DNA of 64,000 nucleotides, from NCBI GenBank assembly GCA_050084985.1, contig JBITNC010000002.1:5270001-5334000 (forward strand), read 5' to 3'. This stretch comes from Nageia nagi. Its lineage: Eukaryota; Pinophyta. This document shows, one piece after another, positions 13,101 through 23,760 of this stretch. Within the stretch, counting starts at the first letter, position 1, and each line of letters starts with the position of its first letter. Made by a program: the position numbers and the translations under genes. The notes under the pieces are model-generated. The model had not been told where the DNA came from and searched no databases. It saw only the letters and a list, made by a program, of their open reading frames with translations.

Positions 13101-14647
13101 ATATATGTAACAATAATATTTCTAGAATCTGCCAAATCTAGTAAATTTTTAAGTACATCTTATACATAGACTTTACTCGCTATTTCGGATATCTTATTTT
13201 TGGACGTAGAAATTCAATTCACACAAGAAGTAAATTGTTCTCCGATACTAGCTTTATAAGGTAATGTGACAATTCCCAAGATTTGAAACCGTAGATTCCA
13301 GATGGCACTTAACACAGCTGAAGTCCACAACAGATTTGCCCATCAGCTCCCACAAACTAAAATCTCAATGCAAAAATTCTCCTTGCTACGCTGGCAACTC
13401 GTTCCCACTCAAATCCTCGATATTCCATCAACAAACAACAAGAACCACAAATGCCCAATTATTCATAGCTCCATGATTCCTCGGATTGAAATAAGACGGT
13501 TAAAGTATCTAACTGACGTTGTTAGATGGTGCCCAATCATCTATAGCTCCATAATTCCTTGGATTGAAATAAGTTAAATTATCTAACTAAACGTTGTTAG
13601 ATGGTAAGATGGAGCACATATCTGACATTGACCCACTTGCAAAAGTAGCTGATGCATCCGATGTTACTTGTGATCTAATGGTTAAATGGGGAACTTATCT
13701 GAAGATGATGCGATTTCTAGAGACAGCAATGTCCCACCTGTTAAGTGATTCCAATGTGAAATGTGATGATCGACAGGTAAAATGGAAACAATCATCCACC
13801 AATGACCCGCATTGAAAAAAAAACAGCTAAATGTGATCATCTAACAGTAAAATGGGGGAAATGTCCAACAATGGCCCATACTAAAACAAATAGCAGATAC
13901 ACCCTTGTTAAGTGATCCTCATATTCGTTGTGATCTAATAATGGTAAAATGGGCGAATTATCCATCAATAACCCACATTCAAAACCATGAAAATGTGCTA
14001 GATGTGCCCCTGTTAATAATACCATGTTAAATGTGATCTAATGGTAAAAATGGAATAGTTTCCAAAATGCAGATGTGCCCCTGATAGCTGACACATATGT
14101 TTAATGTCATCCAATAGTAAAATGGGAAGTCATCCATCAATGATCCACATTCTAAAAACAGCAAACACAACCTTTTTAAGAAATGCGCATGTTAAATATG
14201 ATCGCTAGAATTATCCCACAATAACCCATATAATCAAAATCAGCACAGACATCCGCTCTGAAGTAGTTCCCGTGGAAAACTATACATCGTGATTAAAGAA
14301 AGTCCACCAATTGTAATTCAATAAACATTTAATCGAATGAGCTAAAAACTCTTAAGACTTCAAATTTCACATAAAATCGTTCAAACTGAAGAAAACAAGC
14401 AAATGCATAAATAGATCCATACCTCGACTCCATACTTAATTGCAATGCCCGCCAAGGTGTCCAACTTCGAAACCCTATGCTCAATATAATTATTCCCCGA
14501 CGAAGAAGCAGCAGAAATCAATGATGATGATGAACAAGAAGAAGATGCAGCGTAAGGAAGAGAAGGAACATCACTGAAACTCAGATCCATATTCCTTTCC
14601 CCCAAATGTCCAAAGTTAAAGGCATCAGCATGCCCACCATGCCCCAT
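1147..14647 (-). CDS. LysM domain-containing protein (3 exons, 420 aa)
   Basis: Exons in transcript order are 14647-14423, 12603-12473 and 2053-1147. Together they make 1263 nt, which closes in frame as 420 residues plus TAG. The introns are 14422-12604 (1.8 kb) and 12472-2054 (10.4 kb), with GT-AG ends. The ATG at 14647 opens MGHGGHADAF; codons further upstream are not ATG. A single LysM domain spans about residues 54-100 (YIEHRVSKLDTLAGIAIKYG, then DIKRMNGL and LQIPLPGRH) and is split by intron 1. The rest is a Ser/Thr-rich, low-complexity tail ending RNKAALD, which is typical of a conserved plant family of LysM proteins (the Arabidopsis AT5G08200/AT5G23130 type, from memory). There is no signal peptide or membrane segment, so unlike LysM chitin receptors it is probably intracellular. 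Its biochemical role is not established. The large intron is a sink for transposable elements. Confidence 0.92.
2640..2775 (-). mobile_element. tRNA-derived SINE-like element
   Basis: On the minus strand a near-perfect pol III B box, GTTCGATTCC, lies at 2711-2720. It is preceded at normal tRNA spacing by an A-box-like stretch with TTGGTTATGT at 2749-2758. The 5' part resembles a tRNA head, and no tRNA cloverleaf can be closed. The unit sits in the long second intron of the LysM gene. Assignment rests on the two boxes only. Confidence 0.5.
3218..3676 (+). repeat. Putative 5' LTR of a degenerate LTR element
   Basis: The block begins TGTTAGGAATTAGG and matches the block at 6397-6778 over most of its length: the AATTAGGTTTAT start, the long AT-rich middle, and the shared end with GCAAGCCA and TTTTCCAATAT. 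This copy carries an internal tandem duplication with period about 181 bp (units starting near 3225 and 3406). The two blocks lie in direct orientation about 3.2 kb apart, as expected for LTRs. Confidence 0.55.
3677..6396 (+). mobile_element. Interior of a degenerate, probably non-autonomous LTR element
   Basis: This is the sequence between two direct repeats. The last bases before the right-hand repeat, ATAAGTGGGA, look like a polypurine tract directly abutting TGTTAAG. That implies plus orientation. I found no gag, protease, reverse transcriptase or integrase motif in any frame and no clear primer binding site after the left repeat. It is either a non-autonomous element or too old to read. 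Confidence 0.45.
6397..6778 (+). repeat. Putative 3' LTR of the same element
   Basis: It starts TGTTAAGAAATTAGG directly after the purine-rich stretch and matches 3218-3676. It contains its own tandem duplication with period 101 bp: the block with AAATTACTGAACTTACAA and CAAGCCACCCTTGCTCC begins near 6560 and again at 6661. The two LTRs therefore suffered independent internal duplications. The outer boundary is uncertain because similarity fades after CCAATAT, and no target duplication was found. Confidence 0.5.
7062..7282 (-). repeat. LTR-like terminal repeat (3' copy)
   Basis: About 220 bp that resembles 11607-11832: it shares ACTAATA, AATATAATATCAAATGAA, GGTGAACCT and a final AAATATTGCA. 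Together with a gag fragment and primer-binding-like site between and beside the copies, it looks like the downstream LTR of a minus-oriented Ty3/gypsy relative. The boundaries are approximate. Confidence 0.45.
7915..8290. repeat. Nearly pure A/T tract
   Basis: Hundreds of bases almost without G or C, built from short variants of TTTTAATTTTAATTAA. It resembles expanded low-complexity DNA rather than a coding or regulatory segment. Confidence 0.7.
9361..9570. repeat. 30-bp minisatellite, six full units
   Basis: Six units of exactly 30 bp run from 9361 to 9540. The core is CCTTCAGATCTGATGGATCT, and a decayed seventh unit follows. Because 30 is a multiple of three, the array is open on both strands. 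On the minus strand it encodes a ten-residue repeat of the type RSEGIVNRCI (frame 9347-9622). There are no spacers, so it is not a CRISPR array. Whether it was ever translated as part of a retroelement is unknown. Confidence 0.85.
11607..11832 (-). repeat. LTR-like terminal repeat (5' copy)
   Basis: On the plus strand it begins TGTTACAAACCAAC and ends AAATATTGCA. It adjoins, with a two-base gap, the primer-binding-like site at 11593-11604. It matches 7062-7282 with considerable divergence, so the element is old. No target duplication was recognised outside the pair. Confidence 0.5.
13452..13607. repeat. 78-bp tandem duplication in LysM intron 1
   Basis: Two diverged copies with period 78 bp, starting at the GCCCAAT at 13453 and 13531. 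Each contains ATAGCTCCAT(A/G)ATTCC and GTTGTTAGATGGT. It lies just upstream (in plus coordinates) of the next tandem family. Confidence 0.7.
13608..14235. repeat. Diverged tandem repeat in LysM intron 1
   Basis: About six irregular copies of a unit of roughly 70-105 bp. Each carries TGTGATCTAATGGTAAAATGGG, or a near variant, followed by ATCCATCAATGACCCACATT and AGATGTGCCCCTGTTAA. The TAAAATGG cores fall near 13685, 13779, 13848, 13941, 14045 and 14117. No coding function is apparent. Confidence 0.65.
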
Positions 14648-15997
14648 CAAAAACCCTCATCCCCAATTTCCAAAAACCAAAACTTTCTCTTCCTTCTCTT
14701 CTCCTCTGAAATCACTCTGATCCACTGGAATTCGATCCCGGATCGTCTCAATTTAACGAGTTCACATTCATCCAAACCCTAGGGTGGTCCAAATTCCGCC
14801 AAATCTTCACCAAATTAGTCGCAAAAACCCTCTATCGAACCAAGGAATCGCACCGGATTCGATCATTCGCTGCAATGCCTGAACTTTCCAATGTGTATGG
14901 ACCCTCCTGAGAAATTTCAGGGCTCGTCCTCCTACAGGCGAGGGTTATTTGAGAGCAGGAAACACAATATAATAACGTTGTACGAAAGTGCCACGCCAAG
15001 TCCATGGCATGAAAGCTGGCAGGCCTTTGACATTTTGCACGGTAACATTTTGTGAGAATATTTTACTCTGGTCAATGGTGAAAAATAAATAAAAATTATT
15101 ACCAGGTATTTATTTACGCGTCCCATTTACGTTGTCGGTGCGAGGCAGGTGGTCACTAGGGTTCCTAACCTTACGGATAAAATGGCCGATTTATATTATT
15201 TACTACGTTAAATTTATTTATTTTATTGATTATTTATTAATATAAATATTTATATAGTTATAAGGGATTGGGTAGTTAAATTTTCTTATAATTGAATATT
15301 TGAAGGTATTGGATTTTAAAAACAAAATTTTGAACCTTATACACGATTCACTTTCATTATTTGTTTACCTTTTTCCAAACCAATTTTTTTATTGTCACCA
15401 TGTATGAGTCCAATCTTTATGGACAAGGAAAAAACACTGTTTATAGGTTGGAAGTTTCCTCCACATGATTTGTATTCCTGTCATGCATATTGTCACACTG
15501 ATTGTCGTTTTTAATATGAAATAGTTTATTTTACAAAGCATTCCTACAAGGTTTAAATATTATTTTGCAAATCTAAAGACTTGTTTTTAGGCTTTTTCTT
15601 ATATTGTGTAATTACTTCAATTTATATTATAACAATAAGGAAGTTTGAGCTCCTATCTTGCTTCAATTATATTATAAGAAGAGAGTGTTTCTAAGATCTT
15701 CCACTTCACTTAAAGAAATTGGTGAGGGTTAACAATTTTTCTTTCATGTCAGGAAAAAAATATTAGAGTTAAATTATATTTATTTATTTATTTATATATA
15801 GGGTAGAGGATTCAATAGTTGAGCATGTTCTAATGGTTGTGAAGGTTATTGTCATATATTTGTCCATTTATAGAATATATTTGGTCTCATAGTTATGCAT
15901 TAAAATATAAATTGTTGTACATTAAATTATCAATTTTTATAAATTTTCGTGTTAATAAGTAAATTACAAGTAATCATTTTAAATTTATTTTAAATAT
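14648..15997. other. Upstream flank of the LysM gene
   Basis: The stretch next to 14647 must hold the 5' UTR and promoter of the minus-strand LysM gene, but no TATA box could be assigned with confidence. From about 15170 the DNA becomes very AT-rich. At about 15798 the sequence TATATAGGGTAGAGGATTCA resembles the terminal repeat of the foldback element further right, as a lone copy. Confidence 0.4.
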
Positions 15998-16005
15998 ATC
16001 ATTGA

Positions 16006-16443
16006 TAGGGGAAAAGATCTAGTAGTGATGCACCCTAATTTCATGCCTCTTAAATTCCAACTTAATAAAGTCTAATCGTTCTAAATTTTTTATAATTTCT
16101 TCCTCGCATAGTTGTCTACTTATAACTAAAGTTTCGAGTCATCTTCATCAAATTTGATAGGTTAATTAAACATGTGACTTAACGCTTAACTACTAGTGTA
16201 AGTGTAATTAACAATAGGGGGTTGTAATTCACACCCATAGGTATGACTTTAGAAAAGTGTTATTTTGGATAATTTCTACGACGATGCATAATTAACCTAT
16301 CAAATTTTATGATGATGACTTAAAACCTTAGTTATAAGCAGTCAACTAAACAAGGAAGAAGCTGTAAAAAAAATAGAGCAATTCAACTTTATTATGTCAG
16401 GTTTTAAGTGGCATAAAGTTAGGGTGCACAACTACTGGGTCCT

Positions 16444-16453
<10 letters not shown>
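16006..16453. mobile_element. Foldback / MITE-like element with long inverted repeats
   Basis: The left arm (about 16006-16175) and the reverse complement of the right arm (about 16275-16453) match over roughly 170 bp with scattered differences. Shared landmarks are TAGTTG/TAGTGATGCACCCTAA, CTTATAACTAA, CATCATCA/CATCTTCATCA and AAATTTGATAGGTTAATTA. The unpaired centre is about 100 bp. No transposase is present. The right end runs into an (AT)n tract, which hides any TA target duplication. Superfamily not assigned. Confidence 0.7.

Positions 16454-16504
<51 letters not shown>
16450..16504. repeat. (AT)n microsatellite
   Basis: About 27 uninterrupted AT dinucleotides directly at the right end of the foldback element. 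Confidence 0.95.
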
Positions 16505-16508
<4 letters not shown>

Positions 16509-17019
16509 GTTATTTATTATTACAAAATTGATTATAGTAATTAAAAAAATTCAAAATTACTTTAAGAGGTTTCATATATTAATCAATTATATTATATTTA
16601 AAAAATTAAATTTATTAATATTAATAAATTTATTCTTTTAAATATAAAAGGTAAAGTTAACATTTAATATCTTTTAATCATATTCAATTGTAGAGTATAA
16701 GAAGAGATTTTAAATGTCATTAATGTAAAGGGTGGAAGCGAAATGTAGGACCTTCCACATGGGTGTCTTCACATCTCCCTTCACCCAACTTCGGTAATAA
16801 GAGGTGATAGAACTAAATAATAATGTAAAAATAAACATAACTCCTCTTATTTAGGGTGTTGTTTAGAATCTTGAAGGTTTCAAGCAAGCAAAATTAAGAT
16901 GATTTAGAAAATGCAATATTACAAGTCACATCACATTATAAAAGTTTAATTTATTGATTGTTTTAATGATAGCTAACATAATAAATAAATACATCGCAAT
17001 CATCATGAAATGTTAAGGG

Positions 17020-17120
17020 AGTTGGGAGAACATTAGGTGTGGAAACTCTCAAATGATGTAAAGAGAGTCCCAAGTTCAAATCCCATCCCTTTGAGGCCCT
17101 TGTAAAATCCCTTCTCAATA
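17020..17120 (+). mobile_element. Possible tRNA-derived SINE fragment
   Basis: The plus strand carries a B-box-like AGTTCAAATCC at 17073-17083, and the unit ends in an AATAATAATAAA tail near 17120. The A box is poor. The call rests on the B box plus tail only. Confidence 0.35.
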
Positions 17121-17340
17121 ATAATAAAAAAATAAAATATCATGAATAAAAAGTAAAACATATATTCTAAATATTGCAAAATAGTAAATATGTAAGGATC
17201 TTCAATAATAGATTAATTAAATATAAATTGGAAATGAGAAAAGTTAAAGTAATAATGTTAAAAATAGAAAAAGAGTTCTTGTATATGAAGAAAGTTTACC
17301 TCCTAAAATAAAAATTTGATACAATTGGAAAATATATGAT

Positions 17341-17550
17341 GGCCTTTATTACAATGATTTGATGATATGCTAAGATACAACCCTTCCTATATTAACAATG
17401 CAATGTCCTTTATTATAATGATTTGATGATATGCCAAGATACAACCCTTCTTATACTAACAATATAATGTTCTTTATTACAATGATTTGATGTCCTTTAT
17501 TACAATGATTTGATGATATGCCAAGATACAACCCTTCCTATACAAATATG
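17341..17550. repeat. 64-bp tandem repeat, three units
   Basis: Units start at about 17343, 17407 and 17471. Each contains CCTTTATTACAATGATTTGA and CCAAGATACAACCCTTCCTA. The last unit carries an extra 22-bp internal duplication of the CTTTATTACAATGATTTGAT segment. Confidence 0.85.
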
Positions 17551-18154
17551 TAATTATATGAATAATTAATAGTGTTAGGATAAACTCCTAGCATGCCCTC
17601 CTCTTTCAAAAGGGTTTATCCACAATGCTAGAAATTTAAAAATTACGGTTGAAGTTGATATAATGATTCCCATGTAGCATCCTCAAGTGATAGTCCTTTC
17701 CATTGAACTAATACTTATATGATGGTGCAATTATGTAGGGGCGAGAATGATCGTAAATAGTTATTTTATTTATACAAATATCGAAACTTCTTCATTGAAC
17801 TTGGATAAAGTACTTTGAATTTATATGTTATGATCAATATTTTTTTTAGATCTTAGAGGAAGTTGGTAACTCTAGTTGTCGAATATAGCACCAGTATATC
17901 AAATGACTTTGTATGGCTTGTAAAACTTTGGGATTTAGGGGCAAGCAATTTAAGGTATTTTTTATGCAACAGTTTTTAGCCACCTCACTTTGGGATTTTG
18001 GTGGGGTGGTTTTAAACCACCACCATAAATCATAAGGAGGTGGGTTAAAACCACTTCTCAATGTCATCCCAAAAAAATAAATAAAAACCTTCACAAGGAA
18101 CTTAGACGAGCACTTGGAAATGCAATCACTTAGAAAATTTTATTTTTTTCAAGT

Positions 18155-18790
18155 TTTCCTAAGAGAGTAAAGGTGAGGAGGTAGAGGAGAGGAGAAGAGA
18201 GGCAAGACAAAGTGAAGCGAGGCACCATTGTAGCAAGTATCTTGTCAAAGAATTGGTGTGCCTTATATTCTTTTGCATTTTGCAAAGTACATGTCTAAGG
18301 CTTAGCACCTAACAATTTATTTTAAGTTTTAGGGTTTGAGAGAGCAAAGGTAAAATAGATAGAAGAGAGGAGAGGCAAGGTGAGCATAGATGTCAATACA
18401 GTAAGTATCTTAACAAACAATTATTGTACCTTAAATTATTCCATATTTTACAAAATACATGTATAGGGTTTAATACTTGATAATTATTTTTTAGTTTTAG
18501 GGCTTGAGAGAGCAAAGATGAGGCAAGTAGAGGAGAGGAGAGGTGAGGCATGGTAAATAGAGGCATTGGTGTAGTAAGTATCTTATCAAATAATTATTAC
18601 ACCTTGTATTCTTGTGCATTTTGTAAAATGCATATTTAGAGTTTAATACCTAATAATTATTTTTGAGTTTTAGGGCCCAAGAGAGTAAAGGTAAGGTAAG
18701 TAGAGGAGAATGAAGGTGAGGCGAGGAGAGACATTAGTGCAACAGGTTTACTTAAACATTTTACAAAATACATCTTTATCAAGGTTTAAT
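18155..18790 (-). repeat. ~165-bp tandem array derived from a PPR motif
   Basis: Four head-to-tail units of about 165-170 bp, starting near 18155, 18338, 18501 and 18669. Each has a purine-rich half (GAGAGAGCAAAG...GAGGAGAGG) and a half whose minus strand is a broken piece of a PPR motif. In the first unit the minus strand near 18295-18235 reads DMY.AKCKRI followed by remains of KAQ.LFDK. Single dispersed copies of the same unit lie at about 20690-20850 and 21450-21640. The array has no open frame. Confidence 0.7.
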
Positions 18791-19275
18791 AATTAATAAT
18801 TACATTTAGAATAAAAGTCTTTAGCATTTTTTTCAGAAAACCTGTCTTATCAAACAATTTTTGATCCTTGTGTATTCTTTCACATTTTGCATACATGTCT
18901 ATCATGACATTCAAAACCACAACATTTGATTTACAAGAACCAAGTAGAAAGATCAACACATTTAATTCAAGTTTGAGTATTTTGGTAATGAAGTTCAAAG
19001 CTCCCTCGAGATAGCCTGCACGAACAAGAGTCACTCATGCTATTAAAGTATTTATAACCCTCAAACACTAAACCTATATGATTGCATGTTATTAAAGTAT
19101 TCAAGTGCTTTCATCAAATCAAAAAGTTTAAGGGCATCCTTGTATTAGTCATGAATTATGTATACTCCAATCATTATAGTCCATGAAGATGTATTTGCAT
19201 CATGTAGATTATCAAATGATTCTTGTGCCTTGTGTATTCTTCCATATTTTCCATACATGTTTACAGGGCATTCAT
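18785..19275 (-). pseudogene. PPR protein fragment (PLS type), decayed
   Basis: On the minus strand 19034-18786 reads GYLEGALNFITKI, then LLGSCKSNVVVLNVMIDMYA, KCERIHK and LFDKTGFLKK. This joins a segment normally near the end of the repeat region directly to a mid-repeat PPR motif. Upstream, 19270-19110 gives MYGKYGRIHKAQESFDNLHD and DANTSSWTIMIG with frameshifts. Plant PLS-type PPR proteins bind organellar RNA, often for editing. This copy has stops and no start codon, so it should not be functional. Confidence 0.7.
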
Positions 19276-19374
19276 AACCATAGGATAGGTGAGGTAGGAA
19301 AAGGCATTAATGCAGTAGGTATTTTTTTATATTTTGCAAAATACATATCTATGAGGACTTAACACTTGATAATT

Positions 19375-19870
19375 TCATTTGGATAAAAGTCTCTAGGTCC
19401 TTTTTCAAAAAACCCATTTTTTATGTGTCTTGCAATCATTACAATCCATGAAATTGTGTTTGCATCATGCATCGTATCAAACAACTCCTGGGCCTTTTGT
19501 ATTCTTCCATGTTTTGCACACATGTCTATAAAATACTCACAACCACAACATTTGATGAAAACCCATTTTCAACTACTCTTTGATGGATGTCCATACTTTC
19601 TTCTAGAGCTTCAATGGTGTCATATGTTGGAAGAATTCTAGCAAATGTTACAAAGTTTTCTTTACACCTAACAATTGCATTTACTGAAAATTTTGTAGAG
19701 CCTTTTACAAAAATCCATTTTTTGCATATCCTATAATTGTTGTAGTCTATGAAACTGCATTCTGATGAGACATAAATTTTTTTATAAGAAATTAATTTAT
19801 GTTGTGTGTCTCGTAAAAAATATGTTAGTACTCTATCTTTTATCAGTGTCCTTACTCTTTAAATACCATA
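19375..19870 (-). pseudogene. PPR protein fragment with E-motif trace, decayed
   Basis: The minus strand near 19650-19380 reads EALEESMDIHQRVVENGFSS, NVVV, then MCAKHGRIQKAQELFDTMHD and ANTISWIVMIA. The frames must be changed several times. At about 19838-19866 a separate trace of the E-motif segment (V.RVRTL) marks the 3' end of another copy. The fragment is one of several in a decayed PPR cluster. Confidence 0.65.
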
Positions 19871-20514
19871 ATAGATATAATGTTTCATGGGTATCAATCG
19901 TAAATAGAGTATGCATTGATTAGTGGGTCTTACCAATTGATGCTATTATATGTTGGATAAGATTAGCAAAAATGATAGTGGATGAAAACTCCAAGGATAC
20001 AGAAATGTTATGAAATTTTATCCATTGAAAACTACATATTTATTTAAATAATAAAAATCAATGATTGTTCCTTTGTGATGAAAATAAAAGTAAATTATTA
20101 TGTTAGGTATATATAGCTACCATTAATTATTGAATCATAAAGTGAATTCAGATCTTGGAATCATTTGAGATAACTCATCCTAAGGAACGCATACAATGCC
20201 AATAGTTTATGTATAATTCATTTATGTACAAAATGTTGACATTGTGTCCTTTAGGATAAGTTTTCTCAACGATTTCAAAATCATAATTCCTTTCAATATT
20301 TAATGCTATAAAAATGTATCAATGGAAAATAATTTACTTTATATGATGTGTACAATTTCTAATTACTATTATGTACATTTCAAGATGATTTGCATATTAA
20401 TGAAGAATTTTTCATGAAATTTTTATATTATAGAAACCATCTCCACTTTCTTCCGAAACTGATTTTCTACAATGTTGATGCATAAATATTTGTATAAGAA
20501 ACTAGTTTAAAAGT

Positions 20515-21200
20515 CTATCTTTTACCGATGTCCTCACCCTTTGAACATAAAAGCAACTATTATGACCTCCTTATTACCTTCTTGGCAAATTGTATTCATT
20601 CCTCCAAGGCATATTGATGTTATTAAAGACTCTTGAATGAGTGCTTAGGAACTTAGGCATACACTTAGAAAGTTATCAAGTGGGCAGCTAAAAAGTTTTG
20701 AGTTTCCTCGAGAGAGCATAGGTGAGGGGGTAGAGGAGATGCATGACAAGGCATCGATGTAATAAGTATATTATTAAATAATTGTCATGCCTTGTATTCT
20801 TCTCTATTTTGCAAAATGTGTTTATCAGGGCTTAACACCTAAAAATTACATTTGGATAAAAGTCTCTAGGGCCTTTTGCAGAAAATATATTTTTTATGTA
20901 TCCTGTAATCATTACAATCCATAAGATTATGTTTGCATCATGCTTCTTTTCAAACAATTCTTGGACCTTGTGTATTCTTATACATTTTGCATCTTTTTTG
21001 CAGCCATGAATTATATCCTCCAATCATTAGAATCCATGAAACAATGTTTGATTTATGCATCTTGTCAAATAATTATTGGGTCTTGTGTATTCTTACACAT
21101 TTTGCATTCTTATTGTATCCATGATTGCATATCCTCCAATAAATTGCAATCCATGAAATTGTTATTGCATCATGCATCTTGTTAAATGATTCTTGCATCA
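20515..21200 (-). pseudogene. PPR protein fragments with E-motif trace, decayed
   Basis: The minus strand carries repeated PPR cores: 21023-20832 reads KCIRIHKVQELFEKKHDANI then ILWIVMITGYIKN. Further up, 21180-21030 contains MHDAITISWI, AKCVRIHKTQ.LFDKMH and NIVSWILMIGGY. At about 20515-20550 a VQRVRT segment corresponds to the E motif that follows the last repeat in PLS-type proteins. Stops and frame changes interrupt every part. Confidence 0.65.
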
Positions 21201-21689
21201 TTTACATTGCATAACCAAGAAGGTCAACAATGCATGTATGATTCATACCAAGAATAACACAATAAGATTTAATCACGTTATTAGAGTATTTACAACCAAA
21301 GTTATGTTGTAATGGTTTGTTCTCAAGTGCTTCATCAAAGAGTTAACTAGGACATATTTGTTGTAGTTATGAATTGCATATCATCTAATCATTGCATTCC
21401 ATAAAAAAGTATCCCATGTAAAAAATAAAAGGAACTTAGGTGGGCACTTGGAAAGTTTCAAATTTTTTGAGTTTGTCAAATAATTATTATGCCTCATATT
21501 CTTCCATATTTTGTAAAATACATATCTATCAAGTTTTAACACTTAATAATTATTTTTGAGTTTTTGGGTAGAGGATAGGAGAGGTAAGTAGAGGCATTGG
21601 TACAATAGGTATTCTTTAGTATTTTACAAAATACATGTCTATCAAGACTTAAAACTTGACAATTGCATCTAGAATAAAAATTCTTAGGG

Positions 21690-22000
21690 TATTTTTTTAG
21701 AAAACCCATTTTGTATATATTCTATAATCATTGCAAACCATGAACCAATGTTTGAATCATGCATTTTGTCAAATAATTCCCAAGCCTTATTTATTCTTCC
21801 ATATTTTGCATATATATCTATCATGGCATTCAAAACCATAATATATTTGATTTATAAACACCAAGTAGACATACACACATGCAATTTAAATTTTATGGGC
21901 ATTTTGGAAATGAAGTTCAAAGCTTCCTCAAGATAGTCTACACGATCAAGAAGGTCAACAATGCATGTATAATGATTCATCCTAGGAATAATGAAATAAG
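21690..22000 (-). pseudogene. PPR protein fragment, decayed
   Basis: The minus strand from about 21990 to 21720 reads HYTCIVDLLDRVDYLEEALN, FISKMPIK, then, after a short break, VLNAMIDIYAKYGRINKAWE and LFDKMHDSNIGSW. The junction between the YLEEALNFI segment and the VLNAMID motif is the same as in the copy at 18785-19034. The two chimeric units therefore arose from one rearranged ancestor. Confidence 0.7.
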
Positions 22001-22259
22001 AGTCAATCATGCTATTAAACTATTTACAACCCTCATCCATTAGAGTTACATAGATGCTTACAAGTAGAACACATACAATGGTTATCTTGTTAGGGTCGGT
22101 TACACATTTTGCATCCATGTCTATCAGGGGATTTACAATCATAACATTCAACGATAAACCATTTTTAACTACTCTTTAATGTATTTCACGAAAAATCATT
22201 GACAACTCTAACAATGATTCCAATGGGAATCTTTAACAACCCTAACATAATTAACAACT

Positions 22260-22560
22260 TTTTGCTATGCTAGCAAAGAAGCAATTCTTTATTATCAACC
22301 TCCACATTATGCAACCATGTATTGTATTTGGAATATAACTCATTGCCTTAATCTATTTCTCCATTTTTTTATAGATCTATGTTTGTGGGTGTGATATCTC
22401 TCCTACAAGAAAAGTATGTACCCTTTTTTCAACTTCAATCCAACCATATCCAGGTATATTCTTGATTCTTCTAACTGTCATCAATGTCCTTACTCTTTGA
22501 ACATTATCCAACTACCCACTTCAACATAAATATTTGAAAGGAGAACATAAGATTAAACAT
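22260..22560 (-). pseudogene. C-terminal E/E+ (DYW-type) end of a PPR gene, decayed
   Basis: With one or two frame changes the minus strand gives LSNIYVEVGS, then N.VQRVRTLM, GYGWIEVEKRVHTFLVGEIS and HPQT at about 22540-22380. Residual sequence (IYKKMEK, AMSYIPNT) follows to about 22290. This is the E/E+ region that precedes a DYW deaminase domain in plant organellar RNA-editing factors. The DYW domain itself is not recognisable, and the repeats that should lie upstream are replaced by a LINE fragment. Confidence 0.7.
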
Positions 22561-23760
22561 ATTTAGGTTCTAGGAAAAAAAGAATATTTACCACAAATTC
22601 CATCCCACCTACTTCTAACAAAATCCATAATGCATGATGAGTGGGGTTAGTTCCCCAAGTGATAAAATTATCTTTCCATTTGTTAGCTAATAGAATGATA
22701 GGGTCTCCACTACCATGAGAGTGATTAGTGACATGGTAGAGAGTGATTAGTGACATACAACTGACTTCTAGCCCATAAAAGAGAGTATGTATATTAAAAT
22801 GTGAAATCAACTGCTTTAACTTCTTGCAAATATATGAAATTAAGATGATCACAAGACTAAGAACAATAAACAAATTCATCTCATATTATATATCATGAAA
22901 CTGGGTTTGTCAACCCCTTGACATTCTAGGAAAGCAAATCATTTTGGAATGTTGAGTATCATACCTCCACTTGCCTGGTTAATATTCTCCAAATTGGAAA
23001 GCATCTGTAAAGAATTACTTGTAAAAATATCTTGAGCCTTATTGGGAAAGTTGGTTTATCTTCATTTATCAATCTGAATTGGAATGTTTCCTCAAGGAGA
23101 ATTGTGTGACCGTCAACCCTAAAATCAAGTGTGAACCCCCTCTCCTACCTCTAATTGTTGAATAATTGAGGACACAAGAGGGAGTACTCCATCTAGTATG
23201 TCTTGTGTTTAATTTGAAACAAATGACAATGACAAAGAGGGAGTTTGCATCTCCAAGGACAACTTGAGGGCTACCACTTGGATATAACTTGAAGAGGGTT
23301 GACTCATATTCACAAGCTTACCCCCTTTTCCTTTCTTGTTTGTCATGGTCTTCCATTCGTCCTGATTCCTCTCCGAAAGTTGATTTGAAGTGGTGGGAGC
23401 TGGAGCAATCAAAGATGGTCCTTTGGCTTTGAATTTTTCAACCATCAATGGACAATCTTTAATTATATGACCCCGATTGGCACCTATAACAAGTGTCAGA
23501 AAGGTTGACATACACCACCCTTGATGAAGATGGGTATTCCTTATTTGAATATACACATACTCTTTTAGGGATTTTGCTAAATCCACTTTGATACACATTC
23601 AAGAAGTTAGTCGAGCCACATAAAAAATGGGTTGATTCATCACATAAATTCTCCTATGAGAGAAGCTAGGATTCGTAAAAATAATCATTCAAGCAAAAAG
23701 ACGCTTGGGAACTCCACCCAAACTAGGACAACTACCAGTCCCTAGACCATGGCTGAAAAA
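22440..23760 (-). mobile_element. L1-type LINE fragment: ORF1 zinc knuckle and endonuclease start
   Basis: The minus strand at 23598-23209 carries a zinc-knuckle region (GHIIKDCPLMVEKFKAK) downstream of DUF4283-like sequence, with the first cysteines lost. Further down, 23000-22560 resembles the endonuclease domain (SGDPIILLANKWKDNFITWG). The text after the knuckle, DCPLMV.KFK, matches the larger LINE at 33.4-38.3 kb (DCPLMVGMFK), so both belong to one family. Multiple stops are present, and the copy abuts the PPR E-motif fragment. The overlap of coordinates reflects an unclear junction. Confidence 0.65.
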
